64,000 bases of DNA. Origin: Pseudohoeflea suaedae. Its GTDB lineage: Bacteria; Pseudomonadota; Alphaproteobacteria; Rhizobiales; Rhizobiaceae. Location of the stretch: NCBI RefSeq assembly GCF_004354915.1, contig NZ_SMSI01000002.1:682001-746000 (forward strand), read 5' to 3'. How positions within the stretch are numbered: the stretch's first letter is position 1; each line of letters opens with the position of its first letter. The translations under genes were made by a program, and so were the position numbers. The notes beneath the pieces are model-generated. The model was not told the DNA's origin, made no database searches, and was given only the letters and a program-made list of their open reading frames with translations. This document shows positions 16,534-26,124 of this stretch, one piece after another.

Positions 16534-17520
16534 GTGACCTTCTGGAGCATTCATATCGCAACGCGGCTCGTGCGGCTGGCTCTGGTGCTGGCTGCCGTCG
16601 CCGTGTTGAGCTTTGCGCTGGCGAAATCGTCTCCGGTCGATCCGGTCAATGCCTATCTTGGCGCCGATATCGCGCGGGCCGGGCCGGAGCAGCGCGCGCT
16701 GATTGCCGCCAGATGGGGGCTGGACCAGCCTGTCCCGGCGCAGTTCTTCCACTGGCTGGGAAACATGCTCGTGGGCGAGCTCGGCTATTCCATGACGTAT
16801 AACGCTCCGGTGATCGACGTGATCGCCACCCGGTTCCGGACGTCGCTGCCGCTGATGGGACTTGCGTGGCTGTTCTCCGGCATTGTCGGGTTCGCGCTCG
16901 GCATCCTTGCGGGTTCCCGCCCGGATTCCTGGGTCGACAGGGGCATCCGGCTCTATGCCTATGTGCTGGCGTCGGCACCGACCTTCTGGATTGCGATCCT
17001 GTTGCTCACCGTCTTTTCCGTCGGGCTGGGTTGGACGCCGGTCTGCTGCGCCGGCCCGATCGGCGTGGTGCCGGAAGAGGTGACATGGCTGCAGTCGCTG
17101 CATCACCTGATCCTGCCGCTCGCGGCGCTCAGCGTGCTGGGTGTTGCGCAGATCGCGCTCCATACCCGCGCCAAGATGGTCGAAGTCATGCAATCGGATT
17201 TCGCGCTCTATGCCAGGGCGCAGGGCGCGTCCCGACGGGAGATCGCCATCCGCCACGGCGCCCGCAACGCCGCCATTCCCGCCCTGACGGTCCTGTTTGC
17301 CTCCCTTGGCGAATTGTTCGGCGGCTCGATCCTCGCCGAACAGGTCTTCGCCTATCCGGGGCTGGGGCGCGCGACCGTGGAAGCCGGCATCAGGGGCGAC
17401 GTGCCGCTTCTCCTGGCGCTGGCGCTGTTCTTCTCCTTTTTCGTTTTCACCGGCAATGCCATCGCCGACATCGTTTATCGCGTCGTCGACCCGCGCATGG
17501 ACGGGAAACTGCTGCGATGA
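16534..17520 (+). CDS. nikB: Nickel ABC transporter permease NikB
   Basis: A 328-residue membrane protein with about six helices and the inner-membrane component signature near 'YARAQGASRREIAIRHGARNAAIPALT' (EAA loop, around residue 225-250). It pairs with NikC to form the channel. The start is GTG 16534, seven bases after the nikA stop. Two adjacent cysteines ('PVCCAG') occur in a periplasmic loop. It belongs to the DppB/OppB family; nickel is assigned by operon context. Confidence 0.9.
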   Translation: MTFWSIHIATRLVRLALVLAAVAVLSFALAKSSPVDPVNAYLGADIARAGPEQRALIAARWGLDQPVPAQFFHWLGNMLVGELGYSMTYNAPVIDVIATRFRTSLPLMGLAWLFSGIVGFALGILAGSRPDSWVDRGIRLYAYVLASAPTFWIAILLLTVFSVGLGWTPVCCAGPIGVVPEEVTWLQSLHHLILPLAALSVLGVAQIALHTRAKMVEVMQSDFALYARAQGASRREIAIRHGARNAAIPALTVLFASLGELFGGSILAEQVFAYPGLGRATVEAGIRGDVPLLLALALFFSFFVFTGNAIADIVYRVVDPRMDGKLLR

Positions 17521-17530
17521 CGGGGGATGC

Positions 17531-18394
17531 ATGAGCGATATCGTCGATGTCGAAACGCCGCCGACGACCGGGATATGGACGACCAATCGCGCGGCCACGC
17601 TCGGGGCGGCGACCCTCGGCTTCATCCTGCTTCTCGGCGTCGCGGTCGGTTCGCTGTCGCTTGGTTCGTTCGGGCTCGATGCTGATTTCGCTGCGCGTCT
17701 GGCGGCGCCGTCCCCCGGCCACTGGTTCGGAACGGACCAGATGGGGCACGACATGCTCGCCCGCACCGTTCACGGGCTGGCGGTGAGCCTGCAGGTCGGG
17801 CTGATCGCGGCGACGATCTCGGTGGTCATCGCCGCGGCTCTCGCGCTCTTCGCCACCACCTGCGGGCGCTGGGCCGATGCGCTCGTCGCCTTCCTCGTCG
17901 ACGTGGCGTTGGGGTTGCCGCATCTGGTTCTGCTGATCCTCATATCATTCGCGCTCGGCGGCGGGACGACGGCGGTCATCCTTGCGGTTGCGGTGACCCA
18001 CTGGCCCCGATTGACGCGCATCCTGCGGGCCGAAATCCTGCAATTGCGCCAGTCCGATTTCGTCCTTGCCTCGCGGCGGATGGGAAAGTCCTGGGCCGAG
18101 ATCGGGATTGGTCACTTCCTGCCGCATCTCTGGCCGCAATTGCTGGTGGGGCTCGTCCTGCTCTTTCCCCACGCCATCCTGCATGAGGCGGCACTGACCT
18201 TCATCGGCTTCGGGCTCGAGCCGTCGAATCCCGCCATCGGCATCCTGTTGTCGGATTCGCTCCGTTTCCTGATGGCCGGAAAATGGTGGCTCGGCCTTTT
18301 TCCGGGCCTCTCGCTCCTTGCGGTGGTTCTCTGTTTCGATGCGATCGGCAATGGTTTGCGGGTATTGGCCGATCCCCGCAGGGAGCAATCGTGA
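17531..18394 (+). CDS. nikC: Nickel ABC transporter permease NikC
   Basis: A 287-residue DppC-type permease. The soluble N-terminus is short, with a first helix near 22-45, a 'GTDQMGHDMLARTVHG' segment typical of the second permease of peptide/nickel importers, and an EAA loop 'ASRRMGKSWAEIGIGHFLPHLWPQ' around residues 178-201. ATG 17531 is used, ten bases after nikB; the longer open frame upstream lies inside nikB and is not credible. The stop overlaps the nikD start (TGATG). Confidence 0.9.
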   Translation: MSDIVDVETPPTTGIWTTNRAATLGAATLGFILLLGVAVGSLSLGSFGLDADFAARLAAPSPGHWFGTDQMGHDMLARTVHGLAVSLQVGLIAATISVVIAAALALFATTCGRWADALVAFLVDVALGLPHLVLLILISFALGGGTTAVILAVAVTHWPRLTRILRAEILQLRQSDFVLASRRMGKSWAEIGIGHFLPHLWPQLLVGLVLLFPHAILHEAALTFIGFGLEPSNPAIGILLSDSLRFLMAGKWWLGLFPGLSLLAVVLCFDAIGNGLRVLADPRREQS

Positions 18395-19194
18395 TGCGTC
18401 TCGACGTCGAGCGATTTTCCCTGTCCTTCGTCCGCTATGACGGCGTGTTGCGGCAGCGTAGCATTCAGGTGCTCCACGACCTGACCTTTCAACTGGAAGG
18501 CGGCGAGGTGCTTGCGCTCGTGGGGGTATCGGGCGCGGGCAAGAGCCTGTTGGCGCATGCGCTTTTCGGCATTCTGCCGCCCAATGCGCGGTCCGCAGGC
18601 TCGTTGCGTTTCGACGGCGTGCCGCTGGACGACGCGACGCTCCCGAATTTTCGCGGTCGCCATATGGGGCTGGTGCCGCAATCCATCAGCCATCTCGATC
18701 CGCTGGCCCGGTGTGGCCGACAGCTTGCCTGGGCGGCGGAACGGAGCAATCTGCGGCTGACCAAAGCACAACTGGCGGAACGTCTCTCAACCTTCAATCT
18801 GCCCCGGACGGTCGCACACAATTTTCCCCATCAGCTGTCCGGGGGCATGGCGCGGCGGCTCATGCTTGCCATGGCGACGGTGGGGCAGCCGCAACTGATC
18901 GTGGCCGACGAACCGACAAGCGGCCTCGACCCGAAAAACGCCGAAAACATTCTCCGGACCCTGCGGGGAATGGCCGACGCCGGCTGCGGCGTCCTTCTCA
19001 TCACCCATGATCTTGTCCAGTCGGTGCCATATGCCGATCGCGTTGCCATCCTGAATTCAGGCCGGCTTGTGGGCATGGAAACCGCGCGCTCATTCTCCGG
19101 CGCGGGCGATGAGCTGACCGGCGACTATGCCAGAGCCTTGTGGCGGGCGGCGCCGCAGAATGCGTTCACTCCGGAAGGTCCGATCGATGCTTGA
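18394..19194 (+). CDS. nikD: Nickel ABC transporter ATP-binding protein NikD
   Basis: A 266-residue ATPase: Walker A 'GVSGAGKSLL' near residue 43-52, Q-loop in 'GLVPQSISHLDP', signature 'LSGGMARRLMLAM', Walker B 'LIVADEPTSGLD' and switch histidine in 'LLITHDL'. It powers import together with NikE. The start ATG overlaps the nikC stop by one base with GGGAG upstream; the longer open frame upstream is inside nikC. Its end overlaps nikE by eight bases. Confidence 0.9.
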   Translation: MRLDVERFSLSFVRYDGVLRQRSIQVLHDLTFQLEGGEVLALVGVSGAGKSLLAHALFGILPPNARSAGSLRFDGVPLDDATLPNFRGRHMGLVPQSISHLDPLARCGRQLAWAAERSNLRLTKAQLAERLSTFNLPRTVAHNFPHQLSGGMARRLMLAMATVGQPQLIVADEPTSGLDPKNAENILRTLRGMADAGCGVLLITHDLVQSVPYADRVAILNSGRLVGMETARSFSGAGDELTGDYARALWRAAPQNAFTPEGPIDA

Positions 19195-19858
19195 GGCGAC
19201 GGATATCGGGTTTGCCTACCGTTCGGGTGCCGAAGTCGTGTGCGGCGTGACGCTGGCGCTGGGGCCGGGGCAGACACTCGGAATTCGCGGGCCGTCCGGC
19301 TGTGGCAAGTCCACGCTTGCGCGCCTGCTCGCCGGCTATCTGGAACCGCAACGAGGCACGGTCCATGTCGACGGCGAAGCGCTGGGAAAGGGCTGGTGTC
19401 CGGTTCAGTATGTCCACCAATCCGCGATAGTCTCGGTCGATCCCCGCTGGCGTATCGGCAGGATCGTCGAGGAGGGCTGGGAGCCGGACGAGGCGAGCCG
19501 GGAGGCGCTCGGTGTCCCGCGAAGCTGCTACGATCGCTATCCGCATGAAGTCTCGGGCGGCGAGTTGCAAAGGATCTGTCTCCTGCGAGCCCTGGCGCCC
19601 GAAACCCGCTTTCTCGTCGCCGACGAACTGACCGCCATGGTCGATCCCGTCACCCAGGCAGACATCTGGCGCCATCTGCGGCAACGCAGCCGTCAGGGCC
19701 TCGGGATCGTGGCCATCAGCCACGATCAAGCATTGCTGCGCCGCGTTGCAGACAGTATTCACCAGATGGACGGCGGTCGGCTGACGGAGCTCGAGCCTGC
19801 CGGAGCAGCACGCCCTGCTTTTGCAGCGCCCGGCCGGGACGTCGCAAACCGGCTCTAG
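19187..19858 (+). CDS. nikE: Nickel ABC transporter ATP-binding protein NikE
   Basis: A 223-residue ATPase, a little short for the family. Walker A 'GPSGCGKSTLARLLAG' (near 36-51), signature 'VSGGELQRICLLRAL', Walker B 'FLVADELTAMVD' (with L where P is usual in the D-loop context) and switch 'AISHDQ'. It lacks the C-terminal oligopeptide-binding extension of longer DppF-type ATPases. The start overlaps nikD by eight bases. Its stop overlaps the stop of the convergent SMC-like ATPase gene by four bases, so there is no room for a normal terminator. Confidence 0.9.
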   Translation: MLEATDIGFAYRSGAEVVCGVTLALGPGQTLGIRGPSGCGKSTLARLLAGYLEPQRGTVHVDGEALGKGWCPVQYVHQSAIVSVDPRWRIGRIVEEGWEPDEASREALGVPRSCYDRYPHEVSGGELQRICLLRALAPETRFLVADELTAMVDPVTQADIWRHLRQRSRQGLGIVAISHDQALLRRVADSIHQMDGGRLTELEPAGAARPAFAAPGRDVANRL

Positions 19859-22485
19859 GATTGCGGCGCCCAGTCGGTCATGTGCAGGACGTTTCCGCCA
19901 AGCTGCTGGAAAGCACGCTGACGGCAGGAGAAAACGATGATCTGCTGGTCCCGGGCCTGACGGTGAAGCGCGTCGAACATGCGCTCGATCCGGTCGTCGT
20001 CGGAATAGACGAGGGCATCGTCCAGAATGACCGGAGCCGGGTGTCCATCCCTGGCAAGCAGGCGCGCGAAAGCCAGCCGCGTCAGGATGGAAAGCTGTTC
20101 GCGCATGCCGCCGCTCAGGCGGTCCACATCTTCCTCCTGGCCATCGCGTAGGATGGTCTGCGGCAGCAGCGTCTTGTCGTCGAAAGTGATCGCGACGTCA
20201 TCGAAGAGAAGCCCGAGCAGGGGACGCAACTCAGTTATGACCGGGCGGAGGTAGGTCTCCCGCGCATTGGTGCGAGCCGCTTCGAGCGCGCCGCGCAGCC
20301 GTTGCAGGATCGCGATCTCCCTTTCGTAAGCCGCTACCCGCTGCGCGGCCGCTTCAAGCGCCTCGGTGGTCTCGCGCCATTTCTCTTCTACCGCTTCATC
20401 CGAGCGCGACCTGATTTCCGCTGACAATGCTGCGATCTGTTCGCGCAGCCTTGCCGTCTCGGCGGAAGCGGAATCGGCAACCGACCTCAGGCGGGCAAGC
20501 GTTGCTTCGGCAGCCTGCAGGTCCGTTGCCTCGCCTTCGAGCCGTTCGACAGTCTGGCGATGGGCGAGAAGCGCCGCATCCAGCTGCGCGCGCTTTTCGT
20601 GAAGCTGGCGCTCGTGCTCTGCGCGAAGTGCCTCCGGTCCGATAATTGCCTCGGCCTGTGCCAGTTCGGCCCTTATTCCGGCAAGCGAGGCCTGCGCCGA
20701 GATCACGGCGTCGGCAGCCAGCGTCTGGGCCGGCTCGGCTTCGCGAAGCGCGGAACGTGCATTCTGGCGCCGTTGCTCCGCGTCGTCGAAGGCCGCCCTC
20801 AGTTGCGCGGGATCCTGTTCGGGCTCCGGGTCGTCGGCGGAAACAGCCTGCTGCCGGGCAGCAATATCCTGCCTCAGCGCCTGGAGCCCCTCGGGCGCGA
20901 TCATCGAGAAACGTGCGTTGAGCTCCCGCAATTCTCCCTGTTTGCGCGAATGATCCTGCTGGCGTCTGCGCGCGGCCGTGAGGTCTTCCACCCCCAGCTT
21001 ATCGAGCAGGGAGCGCCTGTGCTCGACGAGCCGCTCGAGCCTGTCGTCACCGGCATCCGTCGCGCCGGAATTCAGCGCGATCGTGCCGACGCCCAGAATG
21101 TGAAGCTTCGCCATTCCCCGGTAGGTGCGGGGCACGCCATCCTCGAGCGGATGTCCGTCGAGCGCGACGCCCGGTGCCTGCGGCTCATAGGCGACTTCGA
21201 CCGACGGACGTGCGGCCTGGGCGAGGGCGCGCAGCTGGACGATTTCGAGGTCGATTTTTTCAAGCCTCGGAATGGCATCCTCGGGAAGCGCGAGCAGCTT
21301 CAGGGCGGCGTCGGCTTCCTCGGTCTGCCGGCGAAGGTCTTCGGCGGTGGCCAGCTTGTCTTGAAGCTCCGTCAGGCGTTCGGCGGTCTCGCGCGCTCTC
21401 ATGGCGCGGTCGAGCCGCTCGAGCAGGGTTCGTGCCTCCTGTTGGGCCGTTTCCGCTGCGTCGCTTTCCGCGCGCGCGGTCGCAACGGCGGCGGCGGCCG
21501 AATTGCGGCGCGCCATAGCCTCTTCGTGCGCGCGGCTGGCTTCATCGCGTGACCGGGTGAGCGTGGCTGCGCGGTCCAGAGCGGTTCTGAAGCTTGTCAG
21601 GGCGTTGTCGGCCGTTTCCCGCTGTTCACTAACCAGCCGGAGTTCGGCCTTTGCAGTGCGCAGGCTCTCGGCCTGCGAGCGCGCCGCCTCGAATTTTGCC
21701 TGTGCGGTCTCGATCGCCCGCCTGCGCTCTTCGCGTTCCTTCGCGTTGTCGAGTTCGCTCAGGCGGCGATTCGCAGCGGCGCGCTGATCGAGCGCCTGTC
21801 GCAGCGAGACGACTTCCGCGCCGAGGCGCTGTTCCTCCGCTTCCAGTCTGCTGCGCGTCTCGAGCGCTGCCGCATAGCGCTCGCCGGTCTTCGGACGGCC
21901 TGTGGCGGTAACCAGACCGCCGAGCGTCTCTTCGATATTGGCCATGATCTCGGTCATGCGCCGGCCGCCGGTCACGGCCTCGATTTCACCCTGGACGGAT
22001 TCGAGCAGGCTGGCACGGATCTGCTTTTCGCTGTCCTCCTCGCTCTTGCTGCGCTTTTCGATGCCGGTCAGGCCCTGACGCACCCACAAGAGGCCTGCGG
22101 GTCCGGAATGTCCGCCGCGCACGAGTTCGGCGATAAAGGCCTCGGCCTCGTCGGCCTGCGCAATGAGGCGGCCCGAGCCGATATCCGTCACCCTGGCCGA
22201 GCGTCCGGCGTAAAACTGCTTGGAGAGCCGGTAGCGACCATCGCCGTTTGAAATATCGACCTCGACCTGGGGACTGCCGCCGGCATAGGGGCGCAGCGCC
22301 TGCACTGCCTGGGGCGTGCCGGTATGTGCTTGAAAGAACAGCGCATGCAGGGCCTCGAAGCTCGTCGACTTGCCGAATTCGTTCGGCGCGCAGAGCACGT
22401 TGACGCCGTCGTCGATGCCTTCGATCGCCACGCCACGGCCGGCAAATCGCTTGACGTTGAATAGTCGCAGGGCCTCGATCTTCAT
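19855..22485 (-). CDS. SMC/SbcC-like ATPase, YhaN type (no zinc hook)
   Basis: An 876-residue ABC-type ATPase with split nucleotide-binding ends and a long coiled coil. The N-terminus has 'LRLFNVKRFAG' and Walker A 'APNEFGKSTSFEAL' (about 33-46); the middle (about 150-750) is alanine/arginine/glutamate-rich coiled coil; the C-terminus has signature 'LSGGMREQLSIL' and Walker B 'PVILDDALVYSDDDR'. No CxxC zinc-hook motif is seen in the coil, unlike Rad50/SbcC; this fits the YhaN-like branch. It would work with the nuclease encoded upstream, whose stop overlaps this ATG by four bases, in DNA-end processing. The start is ATG 22485; the longer frame is inside the nuclease gene. Confidence 0.85.
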   Translation of the reverse strand: MKIEALRLFNVKRFAGRGVAIEGIDDGVNVLCAPNEFGKSTSFEALHALFFQAHTGTPQAVQALRPYAGGSPQVEVDISNGDGRYRLSKQFYAGRSARVTDIGSGRLIAQADEAEAFIAELVRGGHSGPAGLLWVRQGLTGIEKRSKSEEDSEKQIRASLLESVQGEIEAVTGGRRMTEIMANIEETLGGLVTATGRPKTGERYAAALETRSRLEAEEQRLGAEVVSLRQALDQRAAANRRLSELDNAKEREERRRAIETAQAKFEAARSQAESLRTAKAELRLVSEQRETADNALTSFRTALDRAATLTRSRDEASRAHEEAMARRNSAAAAVATARAESDAAETAQQEARTLLERLDRAMRARETAERLTELQDKLATAEDLRRQTEEADAALKLLALPEDAIPRLEKIDLEIVQLRALAQAARPSVEVAYEPQAPGVALDGHPLEDGVPRTYRGMAKLHILGVGTIALNSGATDAGDDRLERLVEHRRSLLDKLGVEDLTAARRRQQDHSRKQGELRELNARFSMIAPEGLQALRQDIAARQQAVSADDPEPEQDPAQLRAAFDDAEQRRQNARSALREAEPAQTLAADAVISAQASLAGIRAELAQAEAIIGPEALRAEHERQLHEKRAQLDAALLAHRQTVERLEGEATDLQAAEATLARLRSVADSASAETARLREQIAALSAEIRSRSDEAVEEKWRETTEALEAAAQRVAAYEREIAILQRLRGALEAARTNARETYLRPVITELRPLLGLLFDDVAITFDDKTLLPQTILRDGQEEDVDRLSGGMREQLSILTRLAFARLLARDGHPAPVILDDALVYSDDDRIERMFDALHRQARDQQIIVFSCRQRAFQQLGGNVLHMTDWAPQS

Positions 22486-23609
22486 GGTGCGATCACCTGC
22501 GCCTGGGCGTAAAGGCGGGCAAGCGCCGCACGGGCGATGTCGCGCTCGGCCTGCGAGAGTTGCGCGTCTTCGGATTCGGCCAGAAGCGCGTCGGCCGCCT
22601 CGCGCAAGGCACCGGCCCGGTCGATGGCGTCGAGGTCGCCCGCATCGCATTCGGTCTCGAGCGCGTCGTCATGAAGTTCGAGATGGGCGAAGTCGGGCCG
22701 GAGTTCGTCGATCCATGCGGCAAGTGCCGAACGGCCTTCAAGCCTCGCGCGTCCGGATGCCACGATGTTGAGGAGCGACTGACGTCGCGCCCGCGGTTCG
22801 GGCAGGAGCGCGTCCAGCCGGGTGACGGCATCGTCGCCATCAAGGAGATCGAGGGCCATGTCGCGCCATGAGAATGTCCCGGTCCGCACGGAGGAAACCT
22901 CCGGCATTGCGGATGGCGCAGGCACCGCCACCAGCAGTGCTTCCCCCTCGCGGTCATGCTTGAACCGGTCGGGTTCGGGGGTGCCGCTGTAGCGTGTGCG
23001 CGGATCGATTTCCAAGCCGCCATGCCAGTCGCCGAGCGCGAGATAGGCAAGCCCGGCCCGGCGCGCGCGATCCGGCGCGATCACGTCGAGACCGCCATCC
23101 TCCTCGGAGAAATTCAGGACCCCGCCATGCGCCAGGCCGATACGGATCGCACCGTCCGGGGTGGGCGCGTTGTCGAACCACTCCGAGAGATCCTTGCCCG
23201 GCCGCCGGAAGGTGCAGGGGGCGGGCAGCAGGACGACGCCGGACGCAAGCTCGATGGGCTCAGGGTCCACGGCCAGCGTGACGTTCTCCGGCGCTTCGGC
23301 ATGGAGCGTCGCCCACAGCTGCGCCGCCTGAAGCGAATCGTGGTTGCCCGGCAGGATGACCCAGCGGATCGGCGCATGGTGGCTCATCTCGGCGAGCGCC
23401 TGCCGCCGGACATCGGGGGCAGGGGTTTCGGTATCGAAGGTGTCGCCGGCGAGCAGAACGGTGGACGCGCCGTGCGACCGCGCGTGTTCCGCCAGCTTGC
23501 CGATGGCCGCATGCCGCGCTTCGCGCAGTTTCGCGGGAAGATCACCCGGGAACTGACCGAAACGCTTGCCGAGATGAAGATCGCTCGAATGGATGAATCG
23601 GAATGTCAT
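22482..23609 (-). CDS. DNA repair metallophosphoesterase, SbcD/YhaO-like
   Basis: A 375-residue calcineurin-like phosphoesterase. All metal-binding motifs are present in order: 'SSDLHLG' (D and H, residues 9-15), 'LLAGDTFD', 'LPGNHDS', 'GLAHGG' and 'GDWHGG'. This is the Mre11/SbcD catalytic pattern, expected to give Mn-dependent nuclease activity on DNA ends with the SMC-like partner translated directly after it (ATGA overlap). The C-terminal ~110 residues form a capping/partner-binding region. The pair is divergent from the tRNA/dsrE side. Confidence 0.88.
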   Translation of the reverse strand: MTFRFIHSSDLHLGKRFGQFPGDLPAKLREARHAAIGKLAEHARSHGASTVLLAGDTFDTETPAPDVRRQALAEMSHHAPIRWVILPGNHDSLQAAQLWATLHAEAPENVTLAVDPEPIELASGVVLLPAPCTFRRPGKDLSEWFDNAPTPDGAIRIGLAHGGVLNFSEEDGGLDVIAPDRARRAGLAYLALGDWHGGLEIDPRTRYSGTPEPDRFKHDREGEALLVAVPAPSAMPEVSSVRTGTFSWRDMALDLLDGDDAVTRLDALLPEPRARRQSLLNIVASGRARLEGRSALAAWIDELRPDFAHLELHDDALETECDAGDLDAIDRAGALREAADALLAESEDAQLSQAERDIARAALARLYAQAQVIAP

Positions 23610-23915
23610 CGGGTGGTTCTATCCTGCCTTGGCCCCTAAGCGCCAGCGCAGGCAATCAGCTTGCCGATCGTTCCAAGCGCGCCATCCGGAACCTCGGCCA
23701 TATGCAACGCCTCACAGACGCGACCCCGACCATAAGCGATCATTGTTCACGGCAAGCGATGTCGACTGGCCAGGAGATAGTTTGAAACAGGCAAGGGACT
23801 GAAGGTCAGCTGGCTCGAAGACGATGTCTCGGCGAAAATGGACGATCACGACTGATACGCCAGCCGACCTGGCGCCGTCCGAAAGCGTCCGGCGTTTTCA
23901 ATATTTTGCGGGCAA
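23610..23915. other. Intergenic region without a recognisable gene
   Basis: 306 bases between the nuclease gene start and tRNA-Ser. Short frames here have no family features. It must carry the promoter of the nuclease-ATPase pair, but no element stands out. The tRNA 3' end would be a possible integration site, but no integrase or repeat of the tRNA end was found nearby. Confidence 0.4.
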
Positions 23916-24005
<90 letters not shown>

Positions 24006-24327
24006 AAATCGTTGCCCAGTTTGCGTTCCGGCCTTCGACCCGGTTCCGTCGATGGCAACCCGCAGGAACGCGTCGCAACGATCTGCGCTTATAGCTGCCA
24101 GCATTTCGCCGTCAACCTGTTCCGCGCCGTAGCTGTCCATTCCTCTGCGGGGGAAAGGTTGAAATGCCGAGGCGAAGGGCGATTGCGGTCGCGATTTTTC
24201 GTCCGTCCGCAATTTCGCGCAAGCTTCATCTCTTGGAGCAATGGAGAAGGAGGGGTAGATTTTGGCGATAATTGCACCTCGCGACGGTGCGAAATCAATG
24301 CGCGAAACATGCCGCCAGGAGGAAATC
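24006..24327. other. Intergenic region between tRNA-Ser and the DsrE-like gene
   Basis: 322 bases holding the tRNA promoter described separately and, at 24317-24324, the strong CCAGGAGGA ribosome-binding site of the DsrE-like gene. No other feature is recognised. Confidence 0.4.
24088..24115 (-). promoter_or_regulatory. Likely sigma-70 promoter for tRNA-Ser
   Basis: On the minus strand TTGACG (24110-24115), 16 bases, TATAAG (24088-24093). Transcription would start near 24080, about 75 bases before the mature tRNA 5' end. The boxes are close to consensus for a region with otherwise high GC. Confidence 0.55.
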
Positions 24328-24765
24328 ATGAAACTGCTCAGGGCCATCGCCGCCGCCACGCTCGTGGCTGTCCTCACGGTTCCCGCATTCGCCGCGGATG
24401 CGCAACACAAGCTCGCCATCCATGTCGACGAGAGTGACGAGCAGGTCATGAACATGGCGCTCAATAACGCCAAAAACGTGCGCTCCTATTATGACGAGAA
24501 GGGCGAAAGCGTCGATATCGAGATCGTGACCTACGGTCCGGGTCTGAAGATGCTGACCGCTGACAGCCCGGTGAAGGACCGCATCTCGGCCATGTCGCTC
24601 GAGGACGAGAATCTCACCTTCGCAGCCTGCGGCAACACGCTGGCCGGCATGGAGAAGAAGGCCGGAAAGACGATCGAGCTGGTATCGGAGGCCACTGTCG
24701 TGCCGTCGGGCGTCGTTCGCCTGATGGAATTGCAGGAACAGGGCTATTCCTACGTCAGACCGTGA
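24328..24765 (+). CDS. Exported DsrE/DsrF-like protein
   Basis: A 145-residue protein with a signal peptide (about 1-21, 'MKLLRAIAAATLVAVL', cleavage near 'AFAAD') followed by a DsrE-like alpha/beta domain: 'KLAIHVDESDEQVMNMALNN', 'VDIEIVTYGPGLKML' and a cysteine in 'LTFAACGNTL' near residue 109, where DsrE-type sulfur carriers often have a conserved cysteine. It is probably periplasmic; involvement in sulfur relay or redox chemistry is inference. ATG 24328 follows AGGAGG closely. Confidence 0.8.
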   Translation: MKLLRAIAAATLVAVLTVPAFAADAQHKLAIHVDESDEQVMNMALNNAKNVRSYYDEKGESVDIEIVTYGPGLKMLTADSPVKDRISAMSLEDENLTFAACGNTLAGMEKKAGKTIELVSEATVVPSGVVRLMELQEQGYSYVRP

Positions 24766-24827
24766 TTTCGTGTATCATCGGCTTGCCGCGGCGCGCGGGC
24801 ATCCTGCCGGGTGTCTCCAGACTGCCT

Positions 24828-24860
24828 GGCGCCGACGGCGATATCCGGACCATCGGCGCC
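24828..24860. terminator. Possible bidirectional terminator between convergent genes
   Basis: GGCGCCGA (24828-24835) pairs with TCGGCGCC (24853-24860) around 17 bases, in the gap between the DsrE-like and anmK stops. On the plus strand GGTGAAATTACC follows; no clear T-run. Confidence 0.4.
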
Positions 24861-24877
24861 GGTGAAATTACCGAGCG

Positions 24878-25993
24878 CTAGGCGCGGGCGATTCGGCCGC
24901 CGGACATCTGCGCAGGCACGCCGGTCGTCGTCGGGAAACTGATCGGAAGGTCATTGAGGCGGCGCATGGCGAGATAGGCAAAACACTCGGCCTCCACGGC
25001 GTCGCCCCGGAACCCTGCCTTCTCCGCTGCATCGGCCTGGACGCCGGCGCGTTTCGAAATCTCCGCCAGCATCACGGGGTTCCTGCGCCCGCCGCCGCAG
25101 ACGATCAAACGTTCCGGGCGAACCGGAAGAATATCGAGTGCCTTGCCGACGGCCGCGGCGGTGAAAGCCGTCAGCGTGGCTGCGCCATCTTCGAGATCAA
25201 GTCCGTCTGCCATCTGCATGCCGAAATCGAACCTGTCGAGCGATTTGGGGTAGGGCGCCACGAGATAGGGATGCCCGAGCAGCTTTTGCAGCCTTGCCTC
25301 ATCCGCCTTTCCGCTTGCGGCAATCTTGCCGTCCCGGTCGAATGCCCCCCTTCCATGCGCCTTGATCCAGTCGTTGACCGGTGCATTGGCCGGTCCGGTA
25401 TCGAAGGCCACCAACGTCTCGCCGTCGGTCCAGGAGACATTGGCGACGCCGCCCAGATTGAGAATCGCCGTTTCCGGTCCCGCGCCGATACTCGAGAGCA
25501 TGCCGGCGTGATAGATGGCCGACAGCGGTGCTCCCTGCCCACCCGCCTCGATATCGGCCGTGCGGAAATCGAAGACCGTATCGATGCCGGTGATCCGGGC
25601 CATCAGCGATCCGCTTCCAAGCTGACGGGTCTTGCCTCTCGCGCTTGAACTCGGCGCCCGGTGCAGAACCGTCTGGCCGTGAAATCCGATGGCGGCGACG
25701 TCGCTCGCGGCCATTCCGTTCTTCTTCAGGAAGGTATTGACGGCCTCCGACTGCGCGCGGGTCAGAAGCGCTTCGGCTTCGGCGAAGATGGCCGGCTCGG
25801 GGCCTTCGAAATTCCACAGGCGCGCCTGCTTCAGCGCTTCCTCGAGGACCGGCGGAACGTGTTCGGGGTAGGGGGCCAGTTCCCAGGGGCCGAACTCGGC
25901 GATTTCCGAACCGTCGGTGCGTATCATCGCGATATCGACATTGCCGTCCAGAACGGTGCCCGTCATCAGTCCAATCGCCCAGGGCATGGTCAT
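24878..25993 (-). CDS. anmK: Anhydro-N-acetylmuramic acid kinase
   Basis: A 371-residue ATP-dependent sugar kinase of the AnmK family. '[19 protein letters not shown]' at residues 6-24 is the N-terminal phosphate-binding region (the family usually has M-S-G-T-S-x-D-G, here MTGTVLDG). '[10 protein letters not shown]' near 98 and '[11 protein letters not shown]' near 180 are also characteristic. It phosphorylates and opens 1,6-anhydroMurNAc, recycling cell-wall sugars. It is convergent with the DsrE-like gene and divergent from the small exported protein gene. Confidence 0.93.
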   Translation of the reverse strand: MTMPWAIGLMTGTVLDGNVDIAMIRTDGSEIAEFGPWELAPYPEHVPPVLEEALKQARLWNFEGPEPAIFAEAEALLTRAQSEAVNTFLKKNGMAASDVAAIGFHGQTVLHRAPSSSARGKTRQLGSGSLMARITGIDTVFDFRTADIEAGGQGAPLSAIYHAGMLSSIGAGPETAILNLGGVANVSWTDGETLVAFDTGPANAPVNDWIKAHGRGAFDRDGKIAASGKADEARLQKLLGHPYLVAPYPKSLDRFDFGMQMADGLDLEDGAATLTAFTAAAVGKALDILPVRPERLIVCGGGRRNPVMLAEISKRAGVQADAAEKAGFRGDAVEAECFAYLAMRRLNDLPISFPTTTGVPAQMSGGRIARA

Positions 25994-26124
25994 TACGCGA
26001 ATCTCCCCGCCAAGATGTGCCGCGCCCCTTATAGTCCCTGCGATCCTGGCTACAAATCCTCGATGGAGGTGAAACCCTTCGGGCCTCCCAACCGTTACAG
26101 GAGCGGACGGAAAAGGAGGTTGCC

